From positions 434,001 to 498,000 of the forward strand of contig NZ_SNYV01000014.1 of assembly GCF_004363245.1 (NCBI RefSeq): 64,000 nt of DNA. Reading direction: 5' to 3'. A program made the position numbers and the translations under genes. The notes below the pieces were generated by a model. The model had not been told where the DNA came from. It did no database searches and saw only the letters and a list, made by a program, of their open reading frames with translations. Shown piece by piece: positions 27,601-36,551 of this stretch. Within the stretch, counting starts at the first letter, position 1; the number at the start of each line of letters is the position of its first letter. This DNA comes from Sphingobacterium yanglingense (GTDB lineage Bacteria; Bacteroidota; Bacteroidia; Sphingobacteriales; Sphingobacteriaceae).

Positions 27601-27942
27601 TTACTCGATTACCTTTTTAGTACAACTGTTATAGACTTCTTTGATATCAGTTACGTCTTTGAAATCACTGAACTCAATCTTCTTTCCTGAGCAGTCATAA
27701 CCATGTTTAGGGGGGGGTACATTACATACTGGACACATTGTGTCAGCGAAATACACCTGTTTATTTTTGTAGGTACCACGGTATAGATTGGTTTCCATTG
27801 ACCCTTGTTCGGTACATTTCAACTCGTTCTCATAACGTTTGACCATCTCTTGGACACATCCAGGAGTGTCTACTTTTTCTTCTGATTTTTTACAGCCCAA
27901 TAGGGATGCTACAGCTACCAATAGGATAATAATCTTTCTCAT
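27601..27942 (-). CDS. Small cysteine-rich lipoprotein
   Basis: A 113-residue lipoprotein with a classical signal (MRKIIILLVAVASLLGC, lipobox LLGC). The mature part has several Cys (CVQEM, CTEQG, CPVCNVPPP, YDCSGKK, NSCTK), which may form disulfides or bind a metal. I do not recognise a characterised family. It converges on the SulP gene with only 11 bp between stops. Confidence 0.75.
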   Translation of the reverse strand: MRKIIILLVAVASLLGCKKSEEKVDTPGCVQEMVKRYENELKCTEQGSMETNLYRGTYKNKQVYFADTMCPVCNVPPPKHGYDCSGKKIEFSDFKDVTDIKEVYNSCTKKVIE

Positions 27943-28029
27943 AATAATTTAGTTTCAGTTTTAAGCTATAACGACTATTGGAGCGATTTGCTACACTGTA
28001 CCATTAAATAAATAAAGTAGACTGTTTTT

Positions 28030-28920
28030 CTAGCCAAACAGTGTGTTTGGTAGTTGATAATTTTGACACAGCTCGCGCATTTTTTTTGAGAAGGCCTTGC
28101 GGTAGTATAAAGGCAGCTGTGCGTCATTAGCAAAATATCGTTCGTATTTGGATAGCAGCTCTGGATAATGTTTAGCAATAGCTCGCAACACGAGCGTTTT
28201 ACTAGCTGAAGGGCTATCCCCATGTAATGTCAGTGTGGCCGGAAAAATATACGAAATATCTAATTCTTTGAAGGTTTGAAACATCCAGTCAAGTTGTGCA
28301 GTTGTATCGGAGATAAAAGGTAGAAGAGGCATGAGGCTTACTCCACAATGGAGTCCTTGTTGCCGTGCAGCTCTTAGAGCATTTAGACGGGCCGAAGGGG
28401 CAGTAGCTCCTGGTTCGAAGATACGTGCGACAGTGTCGTCGATAGTGGAAAAAGAAAAGCTTAAAATAGCTTTGTGCTGTAACTTGTTCTGTAAGTCATC
28501 CGGTAAGATAGCCTCTCTATCTATCGCTTTTAACAAATCAAAGTCCCGAACTACCAGGTCGGACTTCGTTAGTACATGTACCGGAAAACGATGATAGTGG
28601 ATTACCTCCAAAAGACGCCTGGTCAGCTGTTCCGATTCTTCTAGATGCAGATAGGGGTCTGTGGCCGAAGAAAGTACGATGATACCATATTCCTTTTTAC
28701 GGGCCCGTAATGTCAGTTGCTTGTGCAGAAGTTCTACAGCATTGTCTTTAATAGTCAGTTTTTCTGCCATATTTATCCCGTATTTGCTGCCTCTGGTATA
28801 ACAGTATAAGCAGTTGAATGAACAGCTGCTATAAGGATTCAATGTATAGTCATCCAAAAACCAAGGGTCTCGTCGCTTCGTTTTATTCAGTATGCTTTTT
28901 GCAGAAATACGCTGTGTCAT
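28030..28920 (-). CDS. Radical SAM protein of the spore-photoproduct-lyase-like (SPL/Rv2578c) group
   Basis: A 296-residue radical SAM enzyme. The [4Fe-4S] cluster motif CxxxCxxC is C33, C37, C40 in 'YSSCSFNCLYCYTRG'. The segments 'ILSSATDPYLHLEESEQLTRRLLEVI' and 'VHVLTKSDLVVRDFDLL' are typical of the SPL-like radical SAM proteins annotated as Rv2578c family. The family uses SAM-derived radicals; spore photoproduct lyase itself repairs thymine dimers, but this organism is not a spore former, so the reaction is open. Its ATG overlaps the stop of the AlkD-like gene (ATGA), arguing for a joint DNA-repair or nucleic-acid role. Confidence 0.88.
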   Translation of the reverse strand: MTQRISAKSILNKTKRRDPWFLDDYTLNPYSSCSFNCLYCYTRGSKYGINMAEKLTIKDNAVELLHKQLTLRARKKEYGIIVLSSATDPYLHLEESEQLTRRLLEVIHYHRFPVHVLTKSDLVVRDFDLLKAIDREAILPDDLQNKLQHKAILSFSFSTIDDTVARIFEPGATAPSARLNALRAARQQGLHCGVSLMPLLPFISDTTAQLDWMFQTFKELDISYIFPATLTLHGDSPSASKTLVLRAIAKHYPELLSKYERYFANDAQLPLYYRKAFSKKMRELCQNYQLPNTLFG

Positions 28921-29627
28921 GACATTTTATTGCGAAGGAGTCCGATATTGATTTTCGTACGGAACCATTGCTTCGTCGTCGGGGCCATGATTTCGGATGT
29001 GTACCTCGATACGATATCCGGGTGAAATCGGGCTACCGTTTTAGCACCCCAACCGATGCCTTTTTTCGTGTGAAAATCTGTCGTATCTGTACAGGTCAGC
29101 AAAATCTGAAAAACAGATTCCACAAAATGCTTATCCAGTCCCTTTTTTGTGGCATAATGCGTAGCGACACCTACCGTTCGAACAATCCATTTATCCTCAT
29201 GCTTCGCAAGTTGCTTTAGAATAGGGATAGTATCTTCTGGCTTAGTCAATAAAGCATAGCCCAACACACGTTCGCCGATAATGTCGCACACATACCACTC
29301 GTTACCATATTGGATATAACTACAGGCTTTCGCTATAGAACCTTCAAAATCAACTCCTAGGCGTAGCTGCAAAGCAATACCTGCGAGTACTTGACTACCA
29401 ATTGTACGAAGTTCGATGATAGAATCCATAAGTTCTATCTGTTGCGCTAGTGGTACCGCATCCATAATTCGTACAGCAGCAAATTCTAAGAGCGGAAATC
29501 TGATTTTCTTTTTCAACAAATCGGCATGTAATACTGCCATAAACTCCGCTCTACCTCTGTTTTCAAAGATGTCGCGTGATTTTGTTATAATGTCAGCTAC
29601 AACGGCTTTAGAGGTGATTTTGTCCAT
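28917..29627 (-). CDS. AlkD-like DNA alkylation repair protein (HEAT-repeat)
   Basis: A 236-residue all-helical protein of the DNA_alkylation (AlkD/AlkC) type. These HEAT-like-repeat glycosylases remove alkylated bases without a base-flipping pocket. Visible are helical repeats such as 'LLEFAAVRIMDAVPLAQQIELMDSII', 'WYVCDIIGERVLGYALLTKPEDTIPILKQLAKHEDKWIVRTVGVATHYATKKGL' and a 'KGIGWGAKTVARFHPDIVSRY' near the C-terminus. The match to AlkD is at the level of repeat pattern and length, so activity is not assured. It is followed with a 4-bp overlap by the radical SAM gene. Confidence 0.8.
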   Translation of the reverse strand: MDKITSKAVVADIITKSRDIFENRGRAEFMAVLHADLLKKKIRFPLLEFAAVRIMDAVPLAQQIELMDSIIELRTIGSQVLAGIALQLRLGVDFEGSIAKACSYIQYGNEWYVCDIIGERVLGYALLTKPEDTIPILKQLAKHEDKWIVRTVGVATHYATKKGLDKHFVESVFQILLTCTDTTDFHTKKGIGWGAKTVARFHPDIVSRYTSEIMAPTTKQWFRTKINIGLLRNKMS

Positions 29628-29894
29628 AAAGGCTGTACTTGATTTACGTGCAATAAAGATAGCTGTTTCTGGAGCTACTCTTCTAAAATTTTCGATAGAA
29701 AGAAAACTCCAACTATAGATAATAAACTAATTGAATATATTTCCTTAGTTTTGAGCTACTATTTAGTAGCCTGTGAAATATCCGTGTGGCACTGACGGCC
29801 AACCTGGATGACTGCGAAGCAGCATGTCTGCCATTAGAAATTTAAAATAGGCCTAATATAGGTTAATGACTATAAAAAGTAGAATTGTTTGCAT

Positions 29895-30575
29895 ATGAAC
29901 ATCCTAATTGTCGAAGACGATAGTCGCGTAGCTGAGCTTATTCAGCGTGGTTTGACAGAACATGGTTTTACCTCCATGATAGCCTATGATGGATTGTCGG
30001 CAAAGAAACTGGCGCTACAGAATGATTATGAACTGATTATTACGGATATCATATTGCCAAAAATGGATGGTTTGGATTTGTGTAAAGAAATCCGTCAGAT
30101 AAAACCTGATGTGCCCATTATTATGCTCACGGCACTGGGTACTACTGATGATAAAGTAGAAGGATTTGATGCAGGGGCTGATGATTACCTCGTTAAGCCT
30201 TTCGAAATGCGGGAACTCTTGGTTCGTGTCCGGGCACTGCTCAAACGGAATGGACGCCCTGTGGCTAATACGGGATTTGTTCTGCGGTACAGCGACTTGG
30301 AGATGAATCTACACACCAAAGTCGTCAAACGAGGGGATGTGGAGATAAGCCTCACGCCCAAAGAGTTTAAGCTGTTGGAATATATGATGCAGAATCCCGA
30401 CCGGGTATTGTCGCGGGTGGAGATTGCCGAAAAAGTATGGGACACGCATTTTGATACGGGAACAAATTTTATTAATGTATATATCAATTATTTGCGGAAG
30501 AAAGTGGATGAGAACTTTGATACAAAACTTATCCATACCAAATCAGGGATGGGCTTTATTTTAAAAGAAAAGTAA
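29895..30575 (+). CDS. OmpR/PhoB family response regulator
   Basis: A regulator of about 226 residues. The receiver domain shows 'ILIVEDDSRVAELI', phospho-Asp in 'LIITDIILPKMDGLDL' (about residue 51), 'PIIMLTALGTTDDKV' and Lys in 'DDYLVKPFEMRELLVRV'. The C-terminal winged helix holds 'EISLTPKEFKLLEYMMQNPDRVLSRVEIAEKVWD' and 'VYINYLRKKVD'. The ATG at 29895 is preferred to a TTG at 29889. It is followed after 45 bp by its probable kinase and then by mgtC and mgtA. Regulators of this class bind direct repeats with an 11-bp period, and such repeats precede mgtC. The gap upstream (29628-29894) shows nothing else clear. Confidence 0.96.
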   Translation: MNILIVEDDSRVAELIQRGLTEHGFTSMIAYDGLSAKKLALQNDYELIITDIILPKMDGLDLCKEIRQIKPDVPIIMLTALGTTDDKVEGFDAGADDYLVKPFEMRELLVRVRALLKRNGRPVANTGFVLRYSDLEMNLHTKVVKRGDVEISLTPKEFKLLEYMMQNPDRVLSRVEIAEKVWDTHFDTGTNFINVYINYLRKKVDENFDTKLIHTKSGMGFILKEK

Positions 30576-30620
30576 TACAGACCTTGATTTCACCTCCGTA
30601 ACTTTTTAAAATAAGATGTA

Positions 30621-31988
30621 ATGCAGATTAGGACACGACTTACATTGCTTTTTACCTTGCTTACAGGGGCTATCCTCCTACTGTTCGCATTTGCGGTATA
30701 TCATACTTCCGTTAACAATCGGGAACGTGAATTCTATGCACTCCTTGAGAAGGAAGCGATTACCAAAGCCAACGTCTTTCTGAATGCCCGTGTCGACAAA
30801 GAAACCCTTCAGGATATATACCACAACAACCGTAAAATACTCAACGAAGTCGAGGTCGCTATCTATGATATGGAGCACAACTTGCTGTACCATGATGCGG
30901 TAGATATTGATTTTGTAAAAGAGACACCCGATATGCTCAGCACATTGGCTAAGGAACATAGACTGAGCTTCTACCAAGATAAGTGGCAGGTGATAGGCGT
31001 ATTATATCCCTATCAAGGCAAGGATTATATGGTGACTGCCGCAGCTTATGACGAGTATGGCTATCGAAAATTGGATTACTTGCTTAAAGCTATGTTAGTG
31101 GGGTTGGTCGTATCTTTATTGGTCATATATATTGCGGGTAAATATTTTTCAAGACGTTTCTTTCAGCCGATTAATGCGATGACAGAGCGTGCGCGCAGTA
31201 TATCGGCTACTAATCTGGACTTACGCATTGAAAGTTCGGCAAATGGTGATGAACTGGCGGGTTTGGCAGACACGTTCAACGGTATGCTGGACCGTTTAGA
31301 AAGTTCATTCGATGCGCAGAAGCATTTTGTTTCTAATATTGCACACGAGTTGCGCACCCCATTAGCAGCCATCATTGCAGAGCTAGAGCTTTCTACTTCG
31401 AGAGAGCATCTTATCGAAGAATATAAGCTTACTATACAAAGAGCATTGAATGATGCCAAACGGTTGACCAAGCTATCCAATAGTTTGCTTGACCTGGCAA
31501 AAGCCAGTTACGATCCTACGGAGATAACCTTTAAACCTACTCGAATCGATGAGGTTCTGTTGGATGCCTTGCATCAGGTACAGACTGCCGAGCCATCGTA
31601 CCGTATAGGTTTAGAGTTTGATGCCGAAATCGAAGATGATACCTCTATTTCTGTGTTGGGCAATGCTTATTTACTTAAAGTGGCCTTTGCTAACCTGATA
31701 GATAATGGCTGTAAGTTTTCCGAAGACCATAAATGTACCGTATCTATAGGCTTCGATGCTCATAGCGTTATTTTAACTTTCGAAGATAATGGAATCGGTA
31801 TCTCTGCCGAAGACGTAGAACGTATTTTCACTCCTTTCTTCCGTGGAGAGAACAAGACATTTACGGATGGTAATGGGATAGGACTCTCCCTGACCCATAA
31901 AATAGTGAATCTGCACAACGGAAATATCCATGTTGTTTCCAACCCCACAGAAGGCACAACATTCTATCTCAAATTGCCACATTTATAA
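30621..31988 (+). CDS. Sensor histidine kinase (HAMP, HisKA, HATPase)
   Basis: A 455-residue membrane kinase. TM1 is about residues 7-30 and TM2 about 157-178, enclosing a periplasmic sensor of about 125 residues with many acidic residues. HAMP follows (RRFFQPINAMTERARSI), then HisKA with the phospho-His in 'NIAHELRTPLAAIIAEL' (about residue 244), the N-box 'LIDNGCKFSED', 'FEDNGIGIS' and 'DGNGIGLSLTHKIV'. It pairs with the upstream OmpR/PhoB regulator. Placement before mgtC/mgtA suggests Mg2+ or a related envelope signal, by analogy with PhoQ; that is inference. Confidence 0.95.
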   Translation: MQIRTRLTLLFTLLTGAILLLFAFAVYHTSVNNREREFYALLEKEAITKANVFLNARVDKETLQDIYHNNRKILNEVEVAIYDMEHNLLYHDAVDIDFVKETPDMLSTLAKEHRLSFYQDKWQVIGVLYPYQGKDYMVTAAAYDEYGYRKLDYLLKAMLVGLVVSLLVIYIAGKYFSRRFFQPINAMTERARSISATNLDLRIESSANGDELAGLADTFNGMLDRLESSFDAQKHFVSNIAHELRTPLAAIIAELELSTSREHLIEEYKLTIQRALNDAKRLTKLSNSLLDLAKASYDPTEITFKPTRIDEVLLDALHQVQTAEPSYRIGLEFDAEIEDDTSISVLGNAYLLKVAFANLIDNGCKFSEDHKCTVSIGFDAHSVILTFEDNGIGISAEDVERIFTPFFRGENKTFTDGNGIGLSLTHKIVNLHNGNIHVVSNPTEGTTFYLKLPHL

Positions 31989-31992
31989 CGTA

Positions 31993-32036
31993 TTCTAATA
32001 AAATTCTAATCTTTTTCTACCAACACTCTAACGCAT
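31993..32036 (+). promoter_or_regulatory. Four phased 11-bp direct repeats (YTCTAAY): putative OmpR/PhoB-type operator
   Basis: TTCTAAT begins at 31993 and 32004, TTCTACC at 32015 and CTCTAAC at 32026: four units at an exact 11-bp period. This is the layout bound by tandem OmpR/PhoB-class dimers. It starts 5 bp after the kinase stop and ends about 55 bp before the mgtC start, just upstream of a promoter-like sequence. Confidence 0.6.
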
Positions 32037-32038
32037 AT

Positions 32039-32068
32039 TTTGTTGTCATTATAGGAACTTTGTTTTTG
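32039..32068 (+). promoter_or_regulatory. Candidate promoter for mgtC
   Basis: TTTG at 32039-32042 and TGTTTTTG at 32061-32068 (one mismatch to TAnnTTTG), with 18 bp between, lie directly after the 11-bp repeats and 22 bp before the ATG at 32091. An alternative -7 box GAACTTTG overlaps at 32055-32062. Confidence 0.35.
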
Positions 32069-32090
32069 TAAACAATAAAAATCTGTGACA

Positions 32091-32795
32091 ATGGGAATTC
32101 TTGACTTTGCAACACGACTTGCTGTCGCTTTTTTATTAGGTGCGTTGATTGGTGTAGAACGGCAATGGCGCCAAAGAAGCGCAGGATTACGGACCAACAC
32201 TTTGGTGTCATTAGGGGCTGCTTCATTTTTATTGCTAGCTGCCGAAATTGCTGGCGATGCTACGGGTAGGGTAGCCTCTTATATCGTGAGTGGTATCGGT
32301 TTTTTAGGAGCTGGTGTTATTATGAAAGACGGCGGAGCAGTGCAGGGGCTTAATACCGCTGCTACAATCTGGTGTTCTGCAGCAGTAGGGGCCTTGTGCG
32401 GCGTTGGATTGTATCCACAGGCAACTCTTGTCGCATTAGCGATTATATTGACCCACGTATTACTACGCCCACTGGGATTGCTGCTAGGTCGGATGAGTTT
32501 TAGTAAATCCGAGCATGAACAGTTGGATTACATGATTAAGCTCAAATGTAGCACCGATGTAGAGAATGCCGTACGGATATCATTGATGCAGATGTTAGGA
32601 AATGAAGATAGAGTACTCTTAAAATCATTATCCAGCGATGATACGGATGATAAGTCGCATGTCATCATTACAGCTATTATTCGGGCAGTCACCCCTCAGG
32701 ATAGCTTAATTGAGCAGGTGGCGAGTCGGCTGACCATTCAGGAGAAGGTCGTAAAAGTACGGTGGGAAATTATCGGTGCAGAGTCTGAGTTATAA
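32091..32795 (+). CDS. MgtC/SapB family protein
   Basis: A membrane protein of about 234 residues. The MgtC/SapB signature is intact: 'FLLGALIGVERQWRQRSAGLRTNTLVSLGAASFLLLA', 'YIVSGIGFLGAGVIMKDGG' and 'GLNTAATIWCSAAVGALCG'. Four to five membrane helices are followed by a C-terminal ACT-like cytoplasmic domain (about residues 145-234). MgtC proteins affect Mg2+ homeostasis and modulate F-type ATPase or phosphate uptake rather than acting as transporters. The ATG at 32091 is chosen over a GTG six bases upstream. It is 70 bp before the P-type ATPase gene. Confidence 0.92.
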   Translation: MGILDFATRLAVAFLLGALIGVERQWRQRSAGLRTNTLVSLGAASFLLLAAEIAGDATGRVASYIVSGIGFLGAGVIMKDGGAVQGLNTAATIWCSAAVGALCGVGLYPQATLVALAIILTHVLLRPLGLLLGRMSFSKSEHEQLDYMIKLKCSTDVENAVRISLMQMLGNEDRVLLKSLSSDDTDDKSHVIITAIIRAVTPQDSLIEQVASRLTIQEKVVKVRWEIIGAESEL

Positions 32796-32865
32796 TGATA
32801 GCACATCTGATAAATAGATTAGTAACAGATTTTGAAGCATTGAAATTAGAATAAACAAAAATCTT

Positions 32866-35574
32866 ATGGCATTAAAGATGAACAACAGGATTAAGGATGC
32901 GCTCCAAACCACTTTGGGTTCCAGTGGTATGAATCTAGGGACGATTACCAAATTGAGGAATGCTTCCGCTCAGGATGAGAAATGGGTCTATGCCATGTTG
33001 GAAACCAACGAAGATGGTATTACCGATCGCATTGCAGAAGACCGACGTGCAAAGTTCGGCTCCAATGAGGTACAGCATCAAAAGGCACCAAAGTGGTATA
33101 TACAGTTGCTTCAGGCATTTGCGAATCCCTTTATATATATATTGTTAGCTATTGCGTTAGTGTCTTTTGTTATCGACGTGTGGTTGGCGCCTCATGGCGA
33201 AAAAGACTATATGACACTTGGTGTGGTGTTGGTGATGGTACTGCTTAGCGTCCTGTTGCGCTTTATACAGGAGTTTAGAAGTAATAATGCGGCAGAGAAA
33301 CTAAAAGGTATGGTCAAAACTACAGCTACCGTAGTCCGTAAATCAACGACAAAGCGGGAGATTGCGATTGCCGAATTAGTGCCCGGTGATATTGTCTACC
33401 TTTCTGCAGGAGACATGATACCTGCAGATTGCCGTATTTTAAGCAGTAAGGATTTGTTTATCAGTGAGAGTATGCTTACTGGAGAAGCCTTGCCCGTAGA
33501 GAAGAACCATTTGCCTATTCGCGATGCAGAAAATATGCAGGTCATTGAACTACGTAACCTCTGTTTTATGGGAACTAACGTTGTGAGTGGAGCCGCAATG
33601 GCGGTAGTCGTGGCTACAGGCAATTACACTTATTTCGGTAGTATCAGTAAGTCCATAACGAGCGAGAGACCGGAAACAAGTTTTGATAAAGGGATTAATA
33701 ACGTGAGCTTACTGTTGATCCGGTTTATGCTGGTCATGGTCCCGGTTATATTTTTGATTAATGGGCTGGTCAAGCAGGATTGGATGGAAGCGCTCCTTTT
33801 TGCGATTGCAATAGCTGTGGGCTTGACGCCAGAGATGCTTCCCATGATTGTGACGGCCAACCTAGCCAAAGGGGCAGTCAATATGAGTAAGCGTAAGGTG
33901 ATTGTAAAGCGCCTTAACTCCATACAGAACATAGGTGCGATGGATGTGTTATGTACTGATAAAACAGGAACATTGACATTGGACAAGATTGTACTGGAAA
34001 AACACCTCAATGTGTACGGTATAGAAGATGATGAAGTGTTGAAGTGGGCTTATTTAAACAGTTACCACCAGACGGGACTTAAAAACTTGATGGACAAGGC
34101 CGTGTTGGAGCACGTGGAACTACATGATTACCTTAAAGTTGAAGAGCAGTACCTCAAAGTCGATGAGATACCTTTCGATTTTGAACGTCGTCGTATGTCC
34201 GTCATCTTAAAAAAGCACGACGGCAAGCATTTGCTGATTTGTAAAGGTGCAGTAGAGGAGATGTTGGCACTTTGTGATTATGCTTTTGAGCCCGGAGAAG
34301 ATAGAAGTCTCCACGTAGAAAATGATAAGGCAATCCCTATGGATGATACCATGCGTCGGATTGTATTGCAGACTTCAAAAAAAATGAATGACGAAGGTCT
34401 ACGTGTACTCCTTGTCGCGATTAAAGAGTTTGATGCATCGCATCCATTGACTTACGGTATTGGGGATGAAAAAGGAATGACATTGACCGGCTTTATCGGA
34501 TTCCTAGACCCAGCAAAGCCATCAGCTCAGCCAGCTATCGAGGCATTGCACAAGTTGGGCGTAGAGGTGAAGGTAGTGACAGGAGATAATGAGATTGTCA
34601 CTCAAAAAATATGTAAAGATATTGGTATTCCCGTACAGCACATCGTGCGTGGTAGTGAACTCGAAGAAATGTCGGACGAAGATTTAAACAATTGCATTGA
34701 ATCCGTATCGGTATTTGCAAAGCTTAATCCCTTACAGAAAGTGCGTGTCGTTAGGGCTTTACGTGAAAAGGGACATACTGTAGGTTTTATGGGAGATGGT
34801 ATCAATGATGCTGCAGCGTTAAAAGAAGCAGATGTCGGTATCAGCGTGGATACAGCTGTCGATGTGGCCAAAGAAAGTGCAGATATCATCTTATTGGAGA
34901 AAGACCTTATGGTGCTTCGTAAGGGGGTAATCTATGGTCGTCGTACATTTGGTAATATCATTAAGTATATCAATATGACCACTAGTAGTAACTTTGGTAA
35001 TATGTTCAGTATGTTGGGAGCGAGTGCCTTCTTGCCATTCCTGCCCATGTTGCCGATGCACCTCTTAATCCAGAACTTACTATACGATATTTCACAGATA
35101 TCCATCCCTTGGGACAAAATGGATGAGGATTTTATCCAGAAACCACGCAAGTGGGATGCTGCAGGGGTATCACGTTTTATGCTCTATATTGGTCCAATCA
35201 GCTCCATCTTTGACTTTGCAACTTTTGCCGTATTATTCTTTGTATTCAAGGCCAATAGTCCAGAACACCAGACTTTATTCCAGACAGGATGGTTTGTAGA
35301 AGGATTACTGTCACAGACCTTGATTATCCATATGATACGTACAAAGAAGATTCCGTTTATACAGAGCTGGGCTGCAGCACCAGTGGTCGCATTGACATCT
35401 CTGATTATGCTGATCGGTATTTTATTGCCATTCTCTCCATTTGCAGAGGCATTGAAAATGGAGGCATTACCACTTAGTTACTTTCCGTGGTTGTTTGCAA
35501 TACTCTTTGCGTATTGTTTATTGACCCAGGTCGTTAAGAATTGGTTTATAAAAAAGTTCAACAGTTGGCTATAA
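32866..35574 (+). CDS. mgtA: Magnesium-translocating P-type ATPase (MgtA/MgtB-like)
   Basis: A 902-residue P-type IIIB ATPase, full length. The phosphorylation site is 'DVLCTDKTGTLT' (about residues 361-372). Also visible are the N-terminal cation ATPase segment 'RAKFGSNEV', 'DRCPADC'-like 'GDMIPADCRIL', actuator 'ESMLTGEALPVEK', hinge 'MGDGINDAAALKEADVGISV', and the C-terminal transmembrane cluster. It imports Mg2+ driven by ATP. It follows mgtC in the same direction, the order seen in Salmonella mgtCB, and lies downstream of a two-component pair. Confidence 0.95.
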   Translation: MALKMNNRIKDALQTTLGSSGMNLGTITKLRNASAQDEKWVYAMLETNEDGITDRIAEDRRAKFGSNEVQHQKAPKWYIQLLQAFANPFIYILLAIALVSFVIDVWLAPHGEKDYMTLGVVLVMVLLSVLLRFIQEFRSNNAAEKLKGMVKTTATVVRKSTTKREIAIAELVPGDIVYLSAGDMIPADCRILSSKDLFISESMLTGEALPVEKNHLPIRDAENMQVIELRNLCFMGTNVVSGAAMAVVVATGNYTYFGSISKSITSERPETSFDKGINNVSLLLIRFMLVMVPVIFLINGLVKQDWMEALLFAIAIAVGLTPEMLPMIVTANLAKGAVNMSKRKVIVKRLNSIQNIGAMDVLCTDKTGTLTLDKIVLEKHLNVYGIEDDEVLKWAYLNSYHQTGLKNLMDKAVLEHVELHDYLKVEEQYLKVDEIPFDFERRRMSVILKKHDGKHLLICKGAVEEMLALCDYAFEPGEDRSLHVENDKAIPMDDTMRRIVLQTSKKMNDEGLRVLLVAIKEFDASHPLTYGIGDEKGMTLTGFIGFLDPAKPSAQPAIEALHKLGVEVKVVTGDNEIVTQKICKDIGIPVQHIVRGSELEEMSDEDLNNCIESVSVFAKLNPLQKVRVVRALREKGHTVGFMGDGINDAAALKEADVGISVDTAVDVAKESADIILLEKDLMVLRKGVIYGRRTFGNIIKYINMTTSSNFGNMFSMLGASAFLPFLPMLPMHLLIQNLLYDISQISIPWDKMDEDFIQKPRKWDAAGVSRFMLYIGPISSIFDFATFAVLFFVFKANSPEHQTLFQTGWFVEGLLSQTLIIHMIRTKKIPFIQSWAAAPVVALTSLIMLIGILLPFSPFAEALKMEALPLSYFPWLFAILFAYCLLTQVVKNWFIKKFNSWL

Positions 35575-35596
35575 TTTTGAGTACTTTTATAGCTAT

Positions 35597-36151
35597 ATGA
35601 GTTTTGAAAATTTCCCAATATTAAATACAGCGCGTTTGCATCTGAGGCAGATTCAACCTTCAGATGCAAAGGCGCTGTTCTCTTATTTCTCGAAGGATGA
35701 GGTAACCGAGTTTTTTGACCTGCCTACATTTCAGGATATAGCCGAGGCGGACGAGCTTGTCAAAACTTGGCAAGACCGTTATGATAGAAAGGATACCATT
35801 CGATGGGCGATTTGCCTAAAGGAAAATCCAGATGAATTGATTGGTACTTGTGGTTTCCACAATTTCTCGAATGAACATTTTCGGGCGGAGATAGGTTATG
35901 AGTTACACCCTCGTTTTTGGCAAAAAGGAATGATGACCGAAGTAATAACATCTATCTTAGAATATGGCTTCTCGGAACTTAAGCTGAACCGTATAGAGGC
36001 ATTTATTGACCCAGCGAATATCGCTTCCCGTAAATTGTTAGAAAAAGTAGGTCTTTCATCCGAAGGAGTATTACGAGATTACTTCTTTGAAAAAGGTCGC
36101 TTTGTAGATGCTGAGATGTTCGCTCTTCTGAAGAAGGATTACAGCGGTTAA
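35597..36151 (+). CDS. GNAT family N-acetyltransferase (RimJ/RimL-like)
   Basis: A 184-residue Acetyltransf_3-type GNAT. It opens 'FPILNTARLHLRQIQPSDAKALF', has 'HFRAEIGYELHPRFWQKGMMTEVI' (acetyl-CoA site, about residues 95-118) and 'ASRKLLEKVGLSSEGVLRDYF' near the end, the standard RimJ/RimL layout. It starts 22 bp after mgtA, so it may be read from the same transcript, though nothing links it to Mg2+. Substrate unknown. Confidence 0.88.
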   Translation: MSFENFPILNTARLHLRQIQPSDAKALFSYFSKDEVTEFFDLPTFQDIAEADELVKTWQDRYDRKDTIRWAICLKENPDELIGTCGFHNFSNEHFRAEIGYELHPRFWQKGMMTEVITSILEYGFSELKLNRIEAFIDPANIASRKLLEKVGLSSEGVLRDYFFEKGRFVDAEMFALLKKDYSG

Positions 36152-36551
36152 GAAGTGAAGGAGTGACGTTAGGTCAGTACGTCTTTGCGAGCTATGCGAA
36201 GCAATCTTATTCCTGATGCAGACTGCTTCATTCCATATTCGCAATGACGTTTGACCAGCACGTCATTGCGAGAGGTTAGTTTTTTAACAAACACAGTGGA
36301 GTTTTAATGACAATAAAAGTAACGTCACCCTGAGTGTAGCGGAGCGGAATCGAACGGGTCTACAAACTGTATAGGGTTAATTATATAGCTTCTAGATATC
36401 TCCGCTTCGGTCGATATGACGACATAGTTTGTAAATCGAGCTTGCGAGCTCATCATAGGTAATCTGTCATTTGTAGCTATGCGAAGCAATCTATTTGATA
36501 GCTTGTTCTGTTTTGGGTGATAATGTTTGATTTTTGTAGTTTTGTAGTCAC
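36152..36551. repeat. Noncoding stretch with dispersed Bacteroidota-type repeats
   Basis: This 400-bp gap has no convincing gene. It contains palindromic elements of the kind CGTC.TTGCGAG...GCGAAGCAATCT...CGCAATGACG (about 36179-36249), a second CGTCATTGCGAG (about 36261-36272), GCGAAGCAATCT again near 36481-36492, and a 40-bp element at 36323-36362 (CGTCACCCTGAG...GGTCTA) whose relative lies at 55596-55635. Such elements are dispersed in related genomes. The last 40 bp hold the promoter candidate of the AraC gene. Confidence 0.6.
36512..36544 (+). promoter_or_regulatory. Candidate promoter of AraC gene, nearly leaderless
   Basis: TTTG (36512-36515), 21 bp, then TAGTTTTG (36537-36544) is a good Bacteroidota promoter match. 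The predicted start of transcription falls at or just before the ATG at 36552, implying a leaderless or very short leader mRNA. Confidence 0.45.
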
